The translations under genes and the position numbers were made by a program. The notes below the pieces were generated by a model. It had not been told where the DNA came from, did not search any database, and saw nothing but the letters and a program-made list of their open reading frames with translations. DNA of 64,000 nt from JBCBDX01 sp038529265. Its GTDB lineage: Bacteria > Pseudomonadota > Alphaproteobacteria > Rhizobiales > Rhizobiaceae. The stretch spans positions 248,001-312,000 of the forward strand of contig JBCBDX010000003.1 of NCBI GenBank assembly GCA_038529265.1, written 5' to 3'. Positions 24,521 through 33,386 of this stretch are shown piece after piece. Each line of letters opens with the position of its first letter. Position 1 is the first letter of the stretch.

Positions 24521-25918
24521 CTAGCTGGGCACCCTTACGACAACGCGAAGACCGCCCAACGGCGAATCGTCCAGTACAATGTCACCGCCGTGACGACGGG
24601 CAATGTCTTTGGCAATCGACAAGCCGAGACCGGTGCCGCTTTCGTTCAAGTTGCGCGCACGGTCGAGCCGGAAGAACGGTTTGAAGACATCCTCGCGTCG
24701 TTCAACGGGAACGCCCGGTCCATCGTCATCAAAGGTGACTGAGAGGCGGCCTTTCACATTGCGCGATGTAACTTCAAGGCGATTGGCGTAGCGAAACGCG
24801 TTGGTGGCAATGTTATCGATAAGTCGGCGGAAAGAAACCGGCCGAACCACAACATCCGACCTTCCGATTACACTTGTCTGCACCTCTTTGCCATGCAACT
24901 CCGCTTGTTGCTCGATTGATGCGAGTAAGTCTTTCAAATCGATTTCGCCCTGCTCTTCGGGCTGCTCATCGCGGGCAAAGTTCATATATCCTTCCAACAT
25001 GCCCTGCATGTCGGCAACGTCCTTTTCCATCGCTTCTTTCTCCGGCACGCCATCGGTGAGTGATAGCTGAAGTCGGAAACGGGTCAGGATGGTTCGCAGG
25101 TCATGGCTAACGCCGGTGAGCATTTGCGTGCGCTGCTCCAATTGTCGCTCGATACGTTCACGCATTTGAATGAAAGCCAGTGACGCGCGCCGCACTTCAA
25201 TGGCACCGCGAGGCCGGAAGTCTTCCGGTAAGCCTTGCCCGCGGCCAAAACTCTCAGCTGCTTTTGCCAGTTTTTGAATGGGGCGGATCTGGTTGCGCAG
25301 AAAAAGAATGGCAATGAACAGGAGTACAAGCGACGTGCCTACCATCCATAAAAGGAAGATATGCGTGTTGGAGGCGTAGGCCTGGCTACGGCGTGCGAAT
25401 ACGCGCAGCACTTTGTCATCGAGTTGGATGCGGATTTCTACCAGATTGGAATTGCCTAGCGTATCGATCCAAAAGGGCCGCGCGATTTGCTTTCGAATTT
25501 CATCGCTCAAGATGCCATCAAGAATTGAGAAGAATGGCTTTGGTGTGGGCGGAGGTAAAGGCTCCGGTGGCAAAATAGCGATATTCAGATCGAGCCGGTC
25601 GCGCGCAATGCGCACCACTTCGGTAAAGTTGGCGTCTTGCGGATAGGTCTCGACGACATCGATCAGTGCGGCGATGTCCCGCGTTACAGCGGTTGAAAGA
25701 CGCTGGGTAACAGTTTGCCAGTGCCGCTCCATAAATACGAAGGCGACAACAGACTGGAGTAGAACCATCGGTGCGATAATGATGATCAACGACCGCGCGT
25801 AAAGCCCGCGCGGCAAAGCTCTGGGTATACGCGCGAACGCGGCGCGCACGCGTCGATGCAGTTGGCGAAAGCGCCAACGCCATTTTATCTTCCAATCGTC
25901 CCGTTTGCCCGGTGCCAT
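24521..25918 (-). CDS. EnvZ-type sensor histidine kinase
   Basis: A 465-residue membrane kinase. Two membrane segments (about 40-66 and 187-208) flank a periplasmic domain of about 120 residues with a Pro-rich stretch (LPPEPLPPPTPKP). HAMP follows, then the H box VSHDLRTILTRFRLQLSL, N box IDNIATNAFRY, G1 DDDGPGVP, F FKPFFRLD and G2 GTGLGLSIAKDI. It pairs with the OmpR-type regulator 57 bp upstream. The order MarR - regulator - kinase resembles the PetP/PetR region of other alphaproteobacteria; the signal is unknown. Confidence 0.93.
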   Translation of the reverse strand: MAPGKRDDWKIKWRWRFRQLHRRVRAAFARIPRALPRGLYARSLIIIIAPMVLLQSVVAFVFMERHWQTVTQRLSTAVTRDIAALIDVVETYPQDANFTEVVRIARDRLDLNIAILPPEPLPPPTPKPFFSILDGILSDEIRKQIARPFWIDTLGNSNLVEIRIQLDDKVLRVFARRSQAYASNTHIFLLWMVGTSLVLLFIAILFLRNQIRPIQKLAKAAESFGRGQGLPEDFRPRGAIEVRRASLAFIQMRERIERQLEQRTQMLTGVSHDLRTILTRFRLQLSLTDGVPEKEAMEKDVADMQGMLEGYMNFARDEQPEEQGEIDLKDLLASIEQQAELHGKEVQTSVIGRSDVVVRPVSFRRLIDNIATNAFRYANRLEVTSRNVKGRLSVTFDDDGPGVPVERREDVFKPFFRLDRARNLNESGTGLGLSIAKDIARRHGGDIVLDDSPLGGLRVVVRVPS

Positions 25919-25975
25919 CTCGCTGATGTCACTCGGTTTTGTGATGTCGGACAGTTGCCCAGCCCTTGCATTCTA

Positions 25976-26716
25976 TTAGTCTGTGGCCAGACGGTACCCT
26001 ATTCCGCGAATGGTTTGAAGATAACGGGGATTGGCTGGATCTTCCTCGATCTTGCGCCGCAAGCGGTTGATCTGAACGTCAATTGTGCGTTCGCCAACTT
26101 CCTCATTATTACTCACCAGATCATAGCGGGAGACAGTTTCACCGGGATTGGTCGCAAATGCCACCATGATATCACGTTCGCGCTCAGTGAGTTTGACCAC
26201 TTCGCCATTGCGCTTAAGTTCGCGCCGCTTAATCGAGAAATTGAAAGGACCGAATACAAGCTGCTCGATCAGATTTGGCGGCTCGGTTGTGACCCGTTTG
26301 AGGATATTGTTGATCCGCAGAATCAACTCGCGCGGGTCAAAGGGTTTGCCCAGATAATCGTCTGCACCTGCCCCCAAGCCATCAACGCGGTGATTTGTTT
26401 CCGTCAATGCGGTCAGCATCAAAATGGGCACTTCTCGCTTGATTTCGCGCATGCCTTTTGTGAGCGAAACGCCGTCTTCACCGGGCATCATTACATCGAG
26501 GATCATGAGATCAAAATCCAGGCACTCCAAGAGCCGGCGGGCTTCCGCAGCGCTCTCTGCCGCGCTCACACGAAAGCCTTCACGAACCAATACTTTGTAC
26601 AGGAGTTCTCGAATGCGATCATCATCGTCAACGACTAACAGGTGAGGCGCCATATCGGCGATTTGATCAATTGCGCCCGATGCTTCCTGCGCTGCCGATG
26701 GTATAATCTCTGCCAT
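25976..26716 (-). CDS. OmpR-family response regulator (PetR-like)
   Basis: A 246-residue protein with a receiver domain (VVDDDDRIRELL acidic pocket, phospho-Asp in LMILDVMMPGEDG, Thr in MLTAL, Lys in GKPFDPREL) and a C-terminal winged helix (ERTIDVQINRLRRKIE, IRGIGYRL). GGGAGG lies 8 nt before the ATG. It is followed by its likely kinase and preceded by a MarR gene 12 bp away, so the three are probably one operon. Confidence 0.94.
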   Translation of the reverse strand: MAEIIPSAAQEASGAIDQIADMAPHLLVVDDDDRIRELLYKVLVREGFRVSAAESAAEARRLLECLDFDLMILDVMMPGEDGVSLTKGMREIKREVPILMLTALTETNHRVDGLGAGADDYLGKPFDPRELILRINNILKRVTTEPPNLIEQLVFGPFNFSIKRRELKRNGEVVKLTERERDIMVAFATNPGETVSRYDLVSNNEEVGERTIDVQINRLRRKIEEDPANPRYLQTIRGIGYRLATD

Positions 26717-26728
26717 TAAAGGCCTCCC

Positions 26729-27193
26729 TCACTCGTCCTCAGTGGTGGCAAGCCGCTTTCTTTGGAGTTTGCTGTTTTCATCAAGCATATTTTCCAAAAA
26801 AAACGTGATTCCATTTGCTTCTTGCCCTGCCTTGTCCAATGCCTTTGCTATGCGGCGATACTGTGGTGCCCTCAGTCGTGATATGAGATCAATACCGCTT
26901 TCGCTCAAGCGCAGTTCTTGCCGACGCCGATCCTCAACGCTCCGGTTCTGAACAACATAGCCACCATCAACAAGATTGCGCAGAACGCGTGCAAGGCTCT
27001 GCTTTGTAATGCCCAAAACATCGAGTAGTTCGGCGACGCTTAGATCTGGTTGCCGATCGATAAAGTGCAGCGCGCGGTGATGGGCGCGGCCAAAGCCGAT
27101 ATCGTTGAGAATATTGTCTGCATCAGCTGTAAAGTCGCGATAGGCAAAAAACAGCAGCTCGATAATGTCTTCGGTCTTGTTCAGGTCAGTCAT
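26729..27193 (-). CDS. MarR-family regulator (PetP-like)
   Basis: A 154-residue winged-helix protein: DLSVAELLDVLGITKQSLARVLRNL is the DNA-binding region and NRSVEDRRRQELRLSESG the wing, with the DxRxR motif of MarR proteins. It is the first gene of the unit that includes the response regulator and kinase and is divergent from ilvE. A 21-bp palindrome in the shared gap is a likely binding site. Confidence 0.9.
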   Translation of the reverse strand: MTDLNKTEDIIELLFFAYRDFTADADNILNDIGFGRAHHRALHFIDRQPDLSVAELLDVLGITKQSLARVLRNLVDGGYVVQNRSVEDRRRQELRLSESGIDLISRLRAPQYRRIAKALDKAGQEANGITFFLENMLDENSKLQRKRLATTEDE

Positions 27194-27201
27194 CTCAAAA
27201 T

Positions 27202-27222
27202 TATGTCAGTATTATTGACATA
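27202..27222. promoter_or_regulatory. Palindrome in the MarR/ilvE intergenic region
   Basis: Perfect 7-bp arms TATGTCA and TGACATA with a 7-bp spacer, 8 bp upstream of the MarR start codon. It could serve autoregulation of the MarR gene and perhaps influence ilvE. Confidence 0.55.
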
Positions 27223-27294
27223 TTTATTTTCTCAATCTATGTGTGCCCACCCAGCGTACCCAGTGGTACTGTTTTTTTGTCAGGGAGTGAAGAC

Positions 27295-28188
27295 ATGGCA
27301 TCGGTTCCTTTTGATCAGTTGGACGGACAAATCTGGTATAATGGTGAATATGTCGATTGGACCGATGCAAAGATGCATGTGCTGTCGCACGGTCTTCATT
27401 ACGGCAGTACTGTTTTTGAGGGTTGCCGTGCGTATGGCGGACGCATCTTCAAGCGCACAGAGCACAGCCAGCGGCTCCATGATTCAGCGGAGATTTTGGG
27501 TTATAAAATCCCCTACAGCGTTGCCGAATTAGACGAAGCTTGCGACGCCTTGCTGGCAAAGCAAGGTTTTCAGGATGCCTATGTGCGCCCTTTCGCTTGG
27601 CGTGGTTCGGAGATGATGGGTATCGCTGCGCAAAAAAACCGCATCAATGTCGCGATCGCCATCTGGCAATGGCCGAGTTATTTCGATCCAAGCCAGAAGC
27701 TAAAGGGCATTCGGCTGGATATGGCGCGCTATCGCCGCCCTGATCCGGCGACGGCGCCGTCTCGTTCGAAAGCAGCTGGCCTTTATATGATTTGCACCAT
27801 TTGTAAGCATGAGGCCGAAGATAAGGGCTATGCTGATGCCTTGATGCTTGATTGGCGTGGCTTTGTTGCTGAAGCAACTGGCGCCAACGTGTTCTTCGTC
27901 AAGGATGGCAAAATTCACACGCCTTTGGCTGACTGCTTCCTCGATGGTATTACCCGCCGCACTGTCATTGATTTGGCCAACAAACGGGGCCTTGAAGTCA
28001 TTGAGCGACGTATTCAGCCGGAGGAAATGGCCGATTTTGAACAATGCTTCCTGACCGGCACTGCTGCCGAGGTTACACCCGTTAGTGAGATCGGCGATTA
28101 TCGGTTTGAAGTTGGCGATATCACCAAACTGTTGATGCAAGACTATGATGCATGTGTTTTGGAAGCACCTGCCGCTGCCGTTGCGTAA
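27295..28188 (+). CDS. ilvE: Branched-chain amino acid aminotransferase
   Basis: A 297-residue class IV PLP transaminase for the last step of Val, Leu and Ile synthesis. HVLSHGLHYGSTVFEG near the N-terminus, the PLP lysine in RSKAAGLYM and EATGANVFFVKDGKI with DGITRRTVI are the family blocks. The ATG at 27295 has GGGAG upstream; an open frame to 27241 is not needed. Confidence 0.95.
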   Translation: MASVPFDQLDGQIWYNGEYVDWTDAKMHVLSHGLHYGSTVFEGCRAYGGRIFKRTEHSQRLHDSAEILGYKIPYSVAELDEACDALLAKQGFQDAYVRPFAWRGSEMMGIAAQKNRINVAIAIWQWPSYFDPSQKLKGIRLDMARYRRPDPATAPSRSKAAGLYMICTICKHEAEDKGYADALMLDWRGFVAEATGANVFFVKDGKIHTPLADCFLDGITRRTVIDLANKRGLEVIERRIQPEEMADFEQCFLTGTAAEVTPVSEIGDYRFEVGDITKLLMQDYDACVLEAPAAAVA

Positions 28189-28292
28189 GACATCGTTCGA
28201 GAAAGTTTTGTGAAACTGCTTGGTATCGTTGACATGGACTGACGCCTGTAGTGTGGGTGGAACGCATCCATACAAACAGACGGGGTTTAATC

Positions 28293-28577
28293 ATGGAAAT
28301 GCTCATACCAATCATTGTTCAGGCAATATCCGGTGTTGTTGGCGGCGGCGTTGTTGGACAAATCGTGAAGCAAGGCGCAATGGCCCTGCTGCCGCGCTTG
28401 CTTGCTGGTGGCCTAGGCGGCATCGGCGGTGGCATTGCTGCTGCACAAGGCCTTGGCATTGATCCGGCAGCATTAATGTCAGGCGACTTCACCAGCATAT
28501 TGGCAAGCATTGGTGGCGGTGCCGTCGGCGGCGGCGTTTTATCAGGACTTGCCGGTCAGTTCCTGGGCAAAAAATAA
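28293..28577 (+). CDS. Small Gly/Ala-rich hydrophobic protein
   Basis: A 94-residue protein built of glycine-rich hydrophobic segments (AISGVVGGGVVGQIVKQGAM, GGLGGIGGGIAAAQGLGI, GGGAVGGGVLSGLAGQFLG), probably membrane-embedded, with GxxxG patterns for helix packing. It resembles small proteins common in rhizobia with no assigned function. Start from the ATG at 28293 with GGGG upstream; strong terminator follows 28 bp after the stop. Confidence 0.65.
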   Translation: MEMLIPIIVQAISGVVGGGVVGQIVKQGAMALLPRLLAGGLGGIGGGIAAAQGLGIDPAALMSGDFTSILASIGGGAVGGGVLSGLAGQFLGKK

Positions 28578-28604
28578 GACTATTCGAGATCACATAAAAC
28601 CAAT

Positions 28605-28636
28605 GAGCGGCCGGTCATATGATCCGGCCGCTCTTT
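28605..28636 (+). terminator. Rho-independent terminator
   Basis: Perfect 10-bp arms GAGCGGCCGG / CCGGCCGCTC with a 9-nt loop followed by TTTC. It closes the small hydrophobic protein gene. Confidence 0.8.
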
Positions 28637-28682
28637 CATGATATGACCTGCGCATACTCATCCCGTTAAAAAAGGACGCCGA

Positions 28683-29333
28683 ATGTCTGGCACCCTCAAA
28701 GGTTTCATCGTACCGGTCACTGACTTTCAGCAGAACTGTACGATTTTATATGATGAGGTTAGCAAAGAGTGCGTCATTGTCGATCCGGGCGGCGATGTGC
28801 CTGTCATTGTTGAAGCACTCACGAAGCACGATCTGGCGCCGCAAAATATCTGGTTAACTCATGGTCATATTGATCATGCCGGCGGCGCGATGGCGCTCAA
28901 AGACCACTTGAACATACCGATTGTTGGGCCTCACAAGGACGACGCGCCGCTGCTGGAGGGCCTCGCCGCTCAGGCTGCCATGTTCAATGTTGCAGCCGAA
29001 GTTCAAAATGTCGTCCCTGACAGTTGGCTCGAAGATGGCGATGAAGCGCTTGTCGGTGATCATGTGTTTCGTGTGTTGCACTGTCCAGGTCACGCGCCGG
29101 GCCATGTTATCTTTATCAACGACGCCATGAAATTTGCACATGTTGGCGACGTGTTGTTTCGCGGATCGATAGGTCGAACCGATCTTCCAGGCGGTGATCA
29201 TGCTACGCTGCTTAAGTCCATTTCGGAAAAGGTGCTGCCTTTGGGTGACGATTACACCTTTATTTGCGGACATGGACCCGGCGGAAGTATCGGTGAAGAG
29301 CGCCGCACCAATCCTTTCCTGCAGGGCGCATAA
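28683..29333 (+). CDS. Metallo-beta-lactamase-fold hydrolase (glyoxalase II-like)
   Basis: A 216-residue enzyme with the metal motif THGHIDHAGG (His60, His62, Asp64, His65), then HCPGHAPGHVIF and HVGDVLFRGSIGRTDLPGGD. It has the short form of the fold (GloB2/YcbL type) and probably hydrolyses glutathione thioesters; the substrate is not shown by sequence. Convergent with the BA14K gene. Confidence 0.9.
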   Translation: MSGTLKGFIVPVTDFQQNCTILYDEVSKECVIVDPGGDVPVIVEALTKHDLAPQNIWLTHGHIDHAGGAMALKDHLNIPIVGPHKDDAPLLEGLAAQAAMFNVAAEVQNVVPDSWLEDGDEALVGDHVFRVLHCPGHAPGHVIFINDAMKFAHVGDVLFRGSIGRTDLPGGDHATLLKSISEKVLPLGDDYTFICGHGPGGSIGEERRTNPFLQGA

Positions 29334-29374
29334 GACAGCGCCGATTGGCGGTCAGCGCAATCCGATAACAGCGA

Positions 29375-29875
29375 CTATTTTGGTACGCAGAAATGATCTA
29401 AGCCGTCATATCCGCGGTAAGTGCCAGTGTGTTTGTTAAATGAGCGATATCGCTCTTCGCACCATGCTAACCATCCCGGCGTCCAAGGCTCGAGGCTTTG
29501 CGTGTGATAAACCACAAGCGGATCGTTTGGCGCTTTTGGGAAAGGTGCTGCATGGGGTTGGTAGGTCGGCGGTGTATAAGTTGGTGCAGGCGCAGTATGC
29601 GTTTTTGATAGAGCATCAACGACGATTGCAGCGCCCAGAATCCCAAGCAAAACGCCACCTACGTTGCCGTTATCAACCGTGCCGTGATGATGGGTATGAT
29701 GCTGAACAATGACATTGCGATGTGCGTGCCTATGTATCTTGTTTTTCACGTGCTGATGACGGTGAAAGTGGTTCCAGCCAATGTCATGTGAATGTGCTTG
29801 GGTTGTAGCCCCCAAGCTGGTGAGCGTCATGGCTGAAGCCAGAGCAACTGCGGTACTCTTCTTTGAAAACGACAT
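29375..29875 (-). CDS. BA14K-family secreted protein
   Basis: A 166-residue exported protein: signal MSFSKKSTAVALASAMTLTS, then a His-rich segment (IGWNHFHRHQHVKNKIHRHA, QHHTHHHG) that could bind metal, a Gly-rich hydrophobic segment, a Pro-rich linker, and the C-terminal BA14K motif CEERYRSFNKHTGTYRGYDG with flanking cysteines. The family was named from a Brucella lectin-like antigen. GGAG lies 7 nt before the ATG at 29875. Confidence 0.88.
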   Translation of the reverse strand: MSFSKKSTAVALASAMTLTSLGATTQAHSHDIGWNHFHRHQHVKNKIHRHAHRNVIVQHHTHHHGTVDNGNVGGVLLGILGAAIVVDALSKTHTAPAPTYTPPTYQPHAAPFPKAPNDPLVVYHTQSLEPWTPGWLAWCEERYRSFNKHTGTYRGYDGLDHFCVPK

Positions 29876-29942
29876 TGTCAAACTCCATTTTACTGGAGTG
29901 CACCGTCGCACAATGCCGCTGAACACAGCCTGAACAGGATGT

Positions 29943-30581
29943 TTAGGCAACGTTTCGCCTAGGTTGTGTACCCACGCCATATACAGGTGCATCGATACCC
30001 AGATGATTTCTCATCTTGCGCAATATCCTCGGAGAGACTTCAAAGGTTCCACACGCAACCGGACGCCTGCCATATGATTTGGAAACGCCATGCACTTCAA
30101 CTTCGCAGCCAGCCTTGTTGTAAATGCGCTTCATGACAGGGTCGAAGTTTGCAACCACCATCTCGATGCCGTTCTTCAAGCCCAGTTCGCACAGTCCCAA
30201 CAGCAACAAGCTTGACGCTGTGATGCCCCAGCGATTGTCCTGTTCATCGGTGTTAGGCTCAATGCAAAAACGCGTGCACTCCCAGATCTCCGGTGACGAC
30301 AAGTTGGCCGCGCTTGGCATCGTATCCTTGAAAACATCGTGCAAGAGCGTTGGACCGGTGGTCGGCATCAAGCGAAGCGAGGCCAGGTGCCTCTTGTGTG
30401 TCTCATCGGTCAAGATGAGGTAGACTGGGTCCAAATCATCATAATCATCGCGCTCCCATGCACCGTGAACCGGCACATCCCAACCGAGTTGATCAGCGAA
30501 AATTCGCTTCCGCGTTTGAAACATTTGATCCAAGAGATGGCGATGCTCAGACTGGTCGCGTTTTTCCACGGAAATAATCAT
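29943..30581 (-). CDS. luxI: Acyl-homoserine-lactone synthase, LuxI family
   Basis: A 212-residue autoinducer synthase that joins S-adenosylmethionine with an acyl chain from acyl-ACP. The conserved RKRIFADQLGWDVP, the DDYDDLDPVYLI acid block and WECTRFCIEP (Glu, Arg, Phe) are present. GGGAG 7 nt before the ATG at 30581 fixes the start. It lies downstream of luxR on the same strand with a 75-bp gap that contains an inverted repeat. Signal chain length cannot be predicted. Confidence 0.94.
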   Translation of the reverse strand: MIISVEKRDQSEHRHLLDQMFQTRKRIFADQLGWDVPVHGAWERDDYDDLDPVYLILTDETHKRHLASLRLMPTTGPTLLHDVFKDTMPSAANLSSPEIWECTRFCIEPNTDEQDNRWGITASSLLLLGLCELGLKNGIEMVVANFDPVMKRIYNKAGCEVEVHGVSKSYGRRPVACGTFEVSPRILRKMRNHLGIDAPVYGVGTQPRRNVA

Positions 30582-30631
30582 TAGTAACTCCCCTAGTGAC
30601 ACCAGAGAATCTACAGTATAAATTAAGTAAA

Positions 30632-30655
30632 CAATACCCTATATTTTGGATATTG
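30632..30655. promoter_or_regulatory. Inverted repeat between luxR and luxI, lux-box candidate
   Basis: Arms CAATACCC and GGATATTG match at 7 of 8 positions with an 8-bp spacer, 51 bp upstream of the luxI start codon and next to the luxR stop. The 24-bp size and place fit a LuxR binding site, although it does not match the Vibrio lux box; part of a terminator is the alternative. Confidence 0.45.
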
Positions 30656-30656
30656 G

Positions 30657-31397
30657 TTATCTAATCATTTCAGGATCTTGTATAATCCCCATTTGTTGCG
30701 CTTTATAAACAGCTTGAGTAATGCTTACCGAATTGGTCTTGTGGCGAGCGCTTCGCAAATACGTAGACACAGTGTAGGTCGCCAGACCTAGTATGAGGCC
30801 GATGTCAGCGGCAGTTTTGCCTTGAGCAGTCCAGTAAAGAACCTCGCGCTCGCGGGGCGTCAAGCGCGGAACGGAGAACTCGTTACCCATTTCCGGCATG
30901 GCACGCTGATGAACATGATTACCAACCGCTATCCAAAGGCGCTTGCTGATTTTACAACGCTCTTCCCAGTCGGATGCACTTTGATCGCTGGAGATTGAAA
31001 ACAGCGCTCGTCTTCCAGTCTTGTCACGCAAGGGAATTGAGTAGCCACTGAGACCAATGTCATGAGCGCTTGCATCTTTGAAGAATTCCAACTCAAGTTC
31101 GTTGGATGGACCCACTTCCATCCAGTTGAACGGAAGTGTTCGTTGAAAACCCTCTCTAATGACAGGGTCTACCTGCATGTAGTTTTTCGTCAAATAACGG
31201 TGCACCCAATCCGCAGGGTAGGTCAGCCGAATGAAAGGATCATCGACGGGCTTACTCCAATGGCGTGCGGCATGATAAACCACATGCTTGACCTCCAGCC
31301 GGTCGCGAATTTGTACAATGGCGTCCGATAACGTATCGGCGAGGTCATCACAGACCTCCTCCAGTTTGCTATCAAATTTCTCACCAACAGGTGTCAT
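30657..31397 (-). CDS. luxR: LuxR-family quorum-sensing regulator
   Basis: A 246-residue protein with an autoinducer-binding domain: DWVHRYLTKNYMQVDPVI holds the conserved Trp, Tyr, Asp and Pro, followed by PFNWMEV and GLSGYSIPL. The C-terminal LuxR helix-turn-helix begins LTPREREVLYWTAQGKTAADIG. It is immediately upstream of luxI on the same strand, so this is a cognate pair. Confidence 0.93.
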   Translation of the reverse strand: MTPVGEKFDSKLEEVCDDLADTLSDAIVQIRDRLEVKHVVYHAARHWSKPVDDPFIRLTYPADWVHRYLTKNYMQVDPVIREGFQRTLPFNWMEVGPSNELELEFFKDASAHDIGLSGYSIPLRDKTGRRALFSISSDQSASDWEERCKISKRLWIAVGNHVHQRAMPEMGNEFSVPRLTPREREVLYWTAQGKTAADIGLILGLATYTVSTYLRSARHKTNSVSITQAVYKAQQMGIIQDPEMIR

Positions 31398-31477
31398 TCC
31401 AGTGCCCCAGCTTTAGCCAGCGATTTGATCGGTTCCTGCTCCACGCAGTCTTTCCAATCCCGCTCACAGAATTCCAG

Positions 31478-31972
31478 CTACTCGCTTTGCTCACAACATG
31501 TGTTTTCAAATGCGGCAATCATTGTAACAGCTTCCGCATCGCTGGGTACCACATACATTTGTTTCATATCTATCGATTGTCGTAGCTTCTTTAATTTTAG
31601 TCTGGCGAGAGCACTGCGGTTTGTTAGCGCCCAAGTCAATGTGTGTGATTTCGGACCCACTAAAACCATATCCATGGCCACTTTGTGATGAAATTTTGTA
31701 ACATTGGGCCGATATTTTTTTTCCAGTCGGTCGATTGTCGTTGTGCCAAACCAGTTTTGAATGCCAATCATTTGAAAATCGATGACAGAACCCTTTACAT
31801 ACCAGCGGATAAAAAGCAGATACTGCAACCTCTGACATTCATAATGAAGTCTGAATCTAAGTTCATCATCTGCGCTATACTTTTTAAACTCAAATTCAAC
31901 TGCACTGTTTAACTCCAATAATACATTTTTTTGTCTTATTTTTGGTAGTATGTAATGTTCTGCTTCGCCCAT
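31478..31972 (-). CDS. Orphan protein upstream of luxR
   Basis: A 164-residue predicted cytosolic protein, rich in Tyr, Arg, Lys and hydrophobics, with no recognised motif and no signal or clear membrane segment. DNA is AT-richer than its neighbours, suggesting recent acquisition. It lies 80 bp upstream of luxR on the same strand, with only a weak AGGG before the ATG, and could be co-transcribed with the quorum-sensing pair. Function unknown. Confidence 0.6.
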   Translation of the reverse strand: MGEAEHYILPKIRQKNVLLELNSAVEFEFKKYSADDELRFRLHYECQRLQYLLFIRWYVKGSVIDFQMIGIQNWFGTTTIDRLEKKYRPNVTKFHHKVAMDMVLVGPKSHTLTWALTNRSALARLKLKKLRQSIDMKQMYVVPSDAEAVTMIAAFENTCCEQSE

Positions 31973-32137
31973 TACAGTCGCCCTGCCTGTTAGACTGTTG
32001 ATAAATTTTTATCCTATTTTATTTTGGCCGAATGCATGTCCCGAATTTATGACGCTTTGGCGAGGGCATTTTGTGTTGTCCAGACCATGCTCTATATCCG
32101 CTCGGAGCCCCCCGTTCAGAAGCTGAATATGAGATAT

Positions 32138-32464
32138 ATGAGCCCTTTCATTGGTCAGCAGGATGACGATAATGTTGCAACGCGCACCCGCGTCAAGCCG
32201 AAAGTTGAGAAGCCGAAACTCTACAAAGTGCTGCTGCTCAATGATGATTATACGCCACGCGATTTCGTGGTGCAGATCCTCAAGGCCGAATTTCGCGTGA
32301 CCGATGATGAAGCCTACAACATCATGATCACGGCACACCAAAAGGGCCTTTGTGTCGTTGCGGTTTACACAAAAGACGTTGCCGAAACGAAAGCTGCCCG
32401 CGCAACGGACATGGCCAAGGAGTTCGGCTTTCCGCTGATGTTTGAGACTGAACCGGAAGAGTAA
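32138..32464 (+). CDS. clpS: ClpS adaptor, ClpS2-type
   Basis: A protein of about 108 residues that delivers N-degron substrates to ClpAP. KLYKVLLLNDDYTPRDFVVQILK contains the conserved substrate-pocket residues, and HQKGLCVVAVYTKDVAETK the ClpA-facing helix. The C-terminus ATDMAKEFGFPLMFETEPEE matches the ClpS2 paralogues of rhizobia rather than ClpS1. Start is uncertain: ATG 32138 or 32129; the frame is open to 32024. Confidence 0.92.
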   Translation: MSPFIGQQDDDNVATRTRVKPKVEKPKLYKVLLLNDDYTPRDFVVQILKAEFRVTDDEAYNIMITAHQKGLCVVAVYTKDVAETKAARATDMAKEFGFPLMFETEPEE

Positions 32465-32469
32465 AAAAG

Positions 32470-33060
32470 TTATCCATTTATCAGCCCCAGAACCAGTTTT
32501 TGCACATTTCCCCCGCGTGACATTTCGATGCGATCAAACTCGGCGCTATCACGGCGATAATCATCATAAGCCACCTTCACTTTTTCCAGCACTTTTGCGC
32601 GCAGGCCATTGCAATTGCCATCATCTTGCGCCGTCGTCAGTCCGACCGTTTCGCGGATGATCGTCGACGTCATCGCCTGCAAAAGCACGCCATGCACTTC
32701 CTCATGCGCTTTTATGCCCGCTGCGAATGTGCGCCATCGGTTCGCTGCCTCCCCGCTCAAACCAGAAGCCGGTTTCGGCAGCTTGTAGATGATCGTCAGG
32801 AACGGCAGCGCCGAGACCAGAACACAGCCTGACCCTTGCCGCTGATAATCGCGCCGCCACAAAAGCTCCCATTCCGTCACCGCAATCGCCCGTGTGCCGA
32901 TGGCGGTTTTCGGGCCGCGCTCGCCGATTGACTGATAAAGCGCCAACGGCGTTGTGCCGGCGATTGCGTAGGGTTCGGTGCGCTCGGTCGGCTGCCAGTC
33001 GGCCGCATGCGCCGCAAAGGCGGTGAGGACACAACAAAGGCAAAAGACGAGGCGCGGCAT
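32470..33060 (-). CDS. DUF922 exported zinc-protease-like protein
   Basis: A 196-residue protein with a Sec signal (MPRLVFCLCCVLTAFAAHAA) and the DUF922 motif HEEVHGVLL, an HExxH zinc site. FEATURES such as WELLWRRDYQ and the spaced cysteines (SGCVLV, GNCNGL) match the family, which is annotated as putative secreted metalloprotease. Convergent with clpS. Confidence 0.85.
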   Translation of the reverse strand: MPRLVFCLCCVLTAFAAHAADWQPTERTEPYAIAGTTPLALYQSIGERGPKTAIGTRAIAVTEWELLWRRDYQRQGSGCVLVSALPFLTIIYKLPKPASGLSGEAANRWRTFAAGIKAHEEVHGVLLQAMTSTIIRETVGLTTAQDDGNCNGLRAKVLEKVKVAYDDYRRDSAEFDRIEMSRGGNVQKLVLGLING

Positions 33061-33098
33061 GGGCCGAACATCCAATGAGACGACGCCCAAGTCTATTT

Positions 33099-33386
33099 TT
33101 ATTTGCTGCGAAACGGCGTCTCATAGGCCGCCAGGCGTTCACGCTCTTGCGCCTCTTCGCGCCGAAACGACCGCCGCGCCTTCTTGGCTTTGGCCGCGCG
33201 CGCAATAAACGCGGCGACCTCTTTGACCAGACAATAGGGTTTGCCGAACCGTTTTAAGCTGCCGCGTGGCCCGCGGGTGCATTTCTTCGCGCGGCGGCAG
33301 GCCCGGTGAGGGCAGTGCGCCGCCTTGCCTTGTGACGTTGCCACGGCCTTTTGGACTTTCGCCTCGCGTTCATGGGCTGGGGTCAT
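33099..33386 (-). CDS. Small basic cysteine-containing protein
   Basis: A 95-residue Arg/Lys-rich protein with four cysteines, CPHRACRRAKKC and YC, that could bind a metal. The C-terminal half is a charged helix (RRSFRREEAQERERLAAYE). GGAGG lies 6 nt before the ATG, supporting real translation. No family recognised; it sits 38 bp upstream of the DUF922 gene on the same strand. Confidence 0.6.
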   Translation of the reverse strand: MTPAHEREAKVQKAVATSQGKAAHCPHRACRRAKKCTRGPRGSLKRFGKPYCLVKEVAAFIARAAKAKKARRSFRREEAQERERLAAYETPFRSK

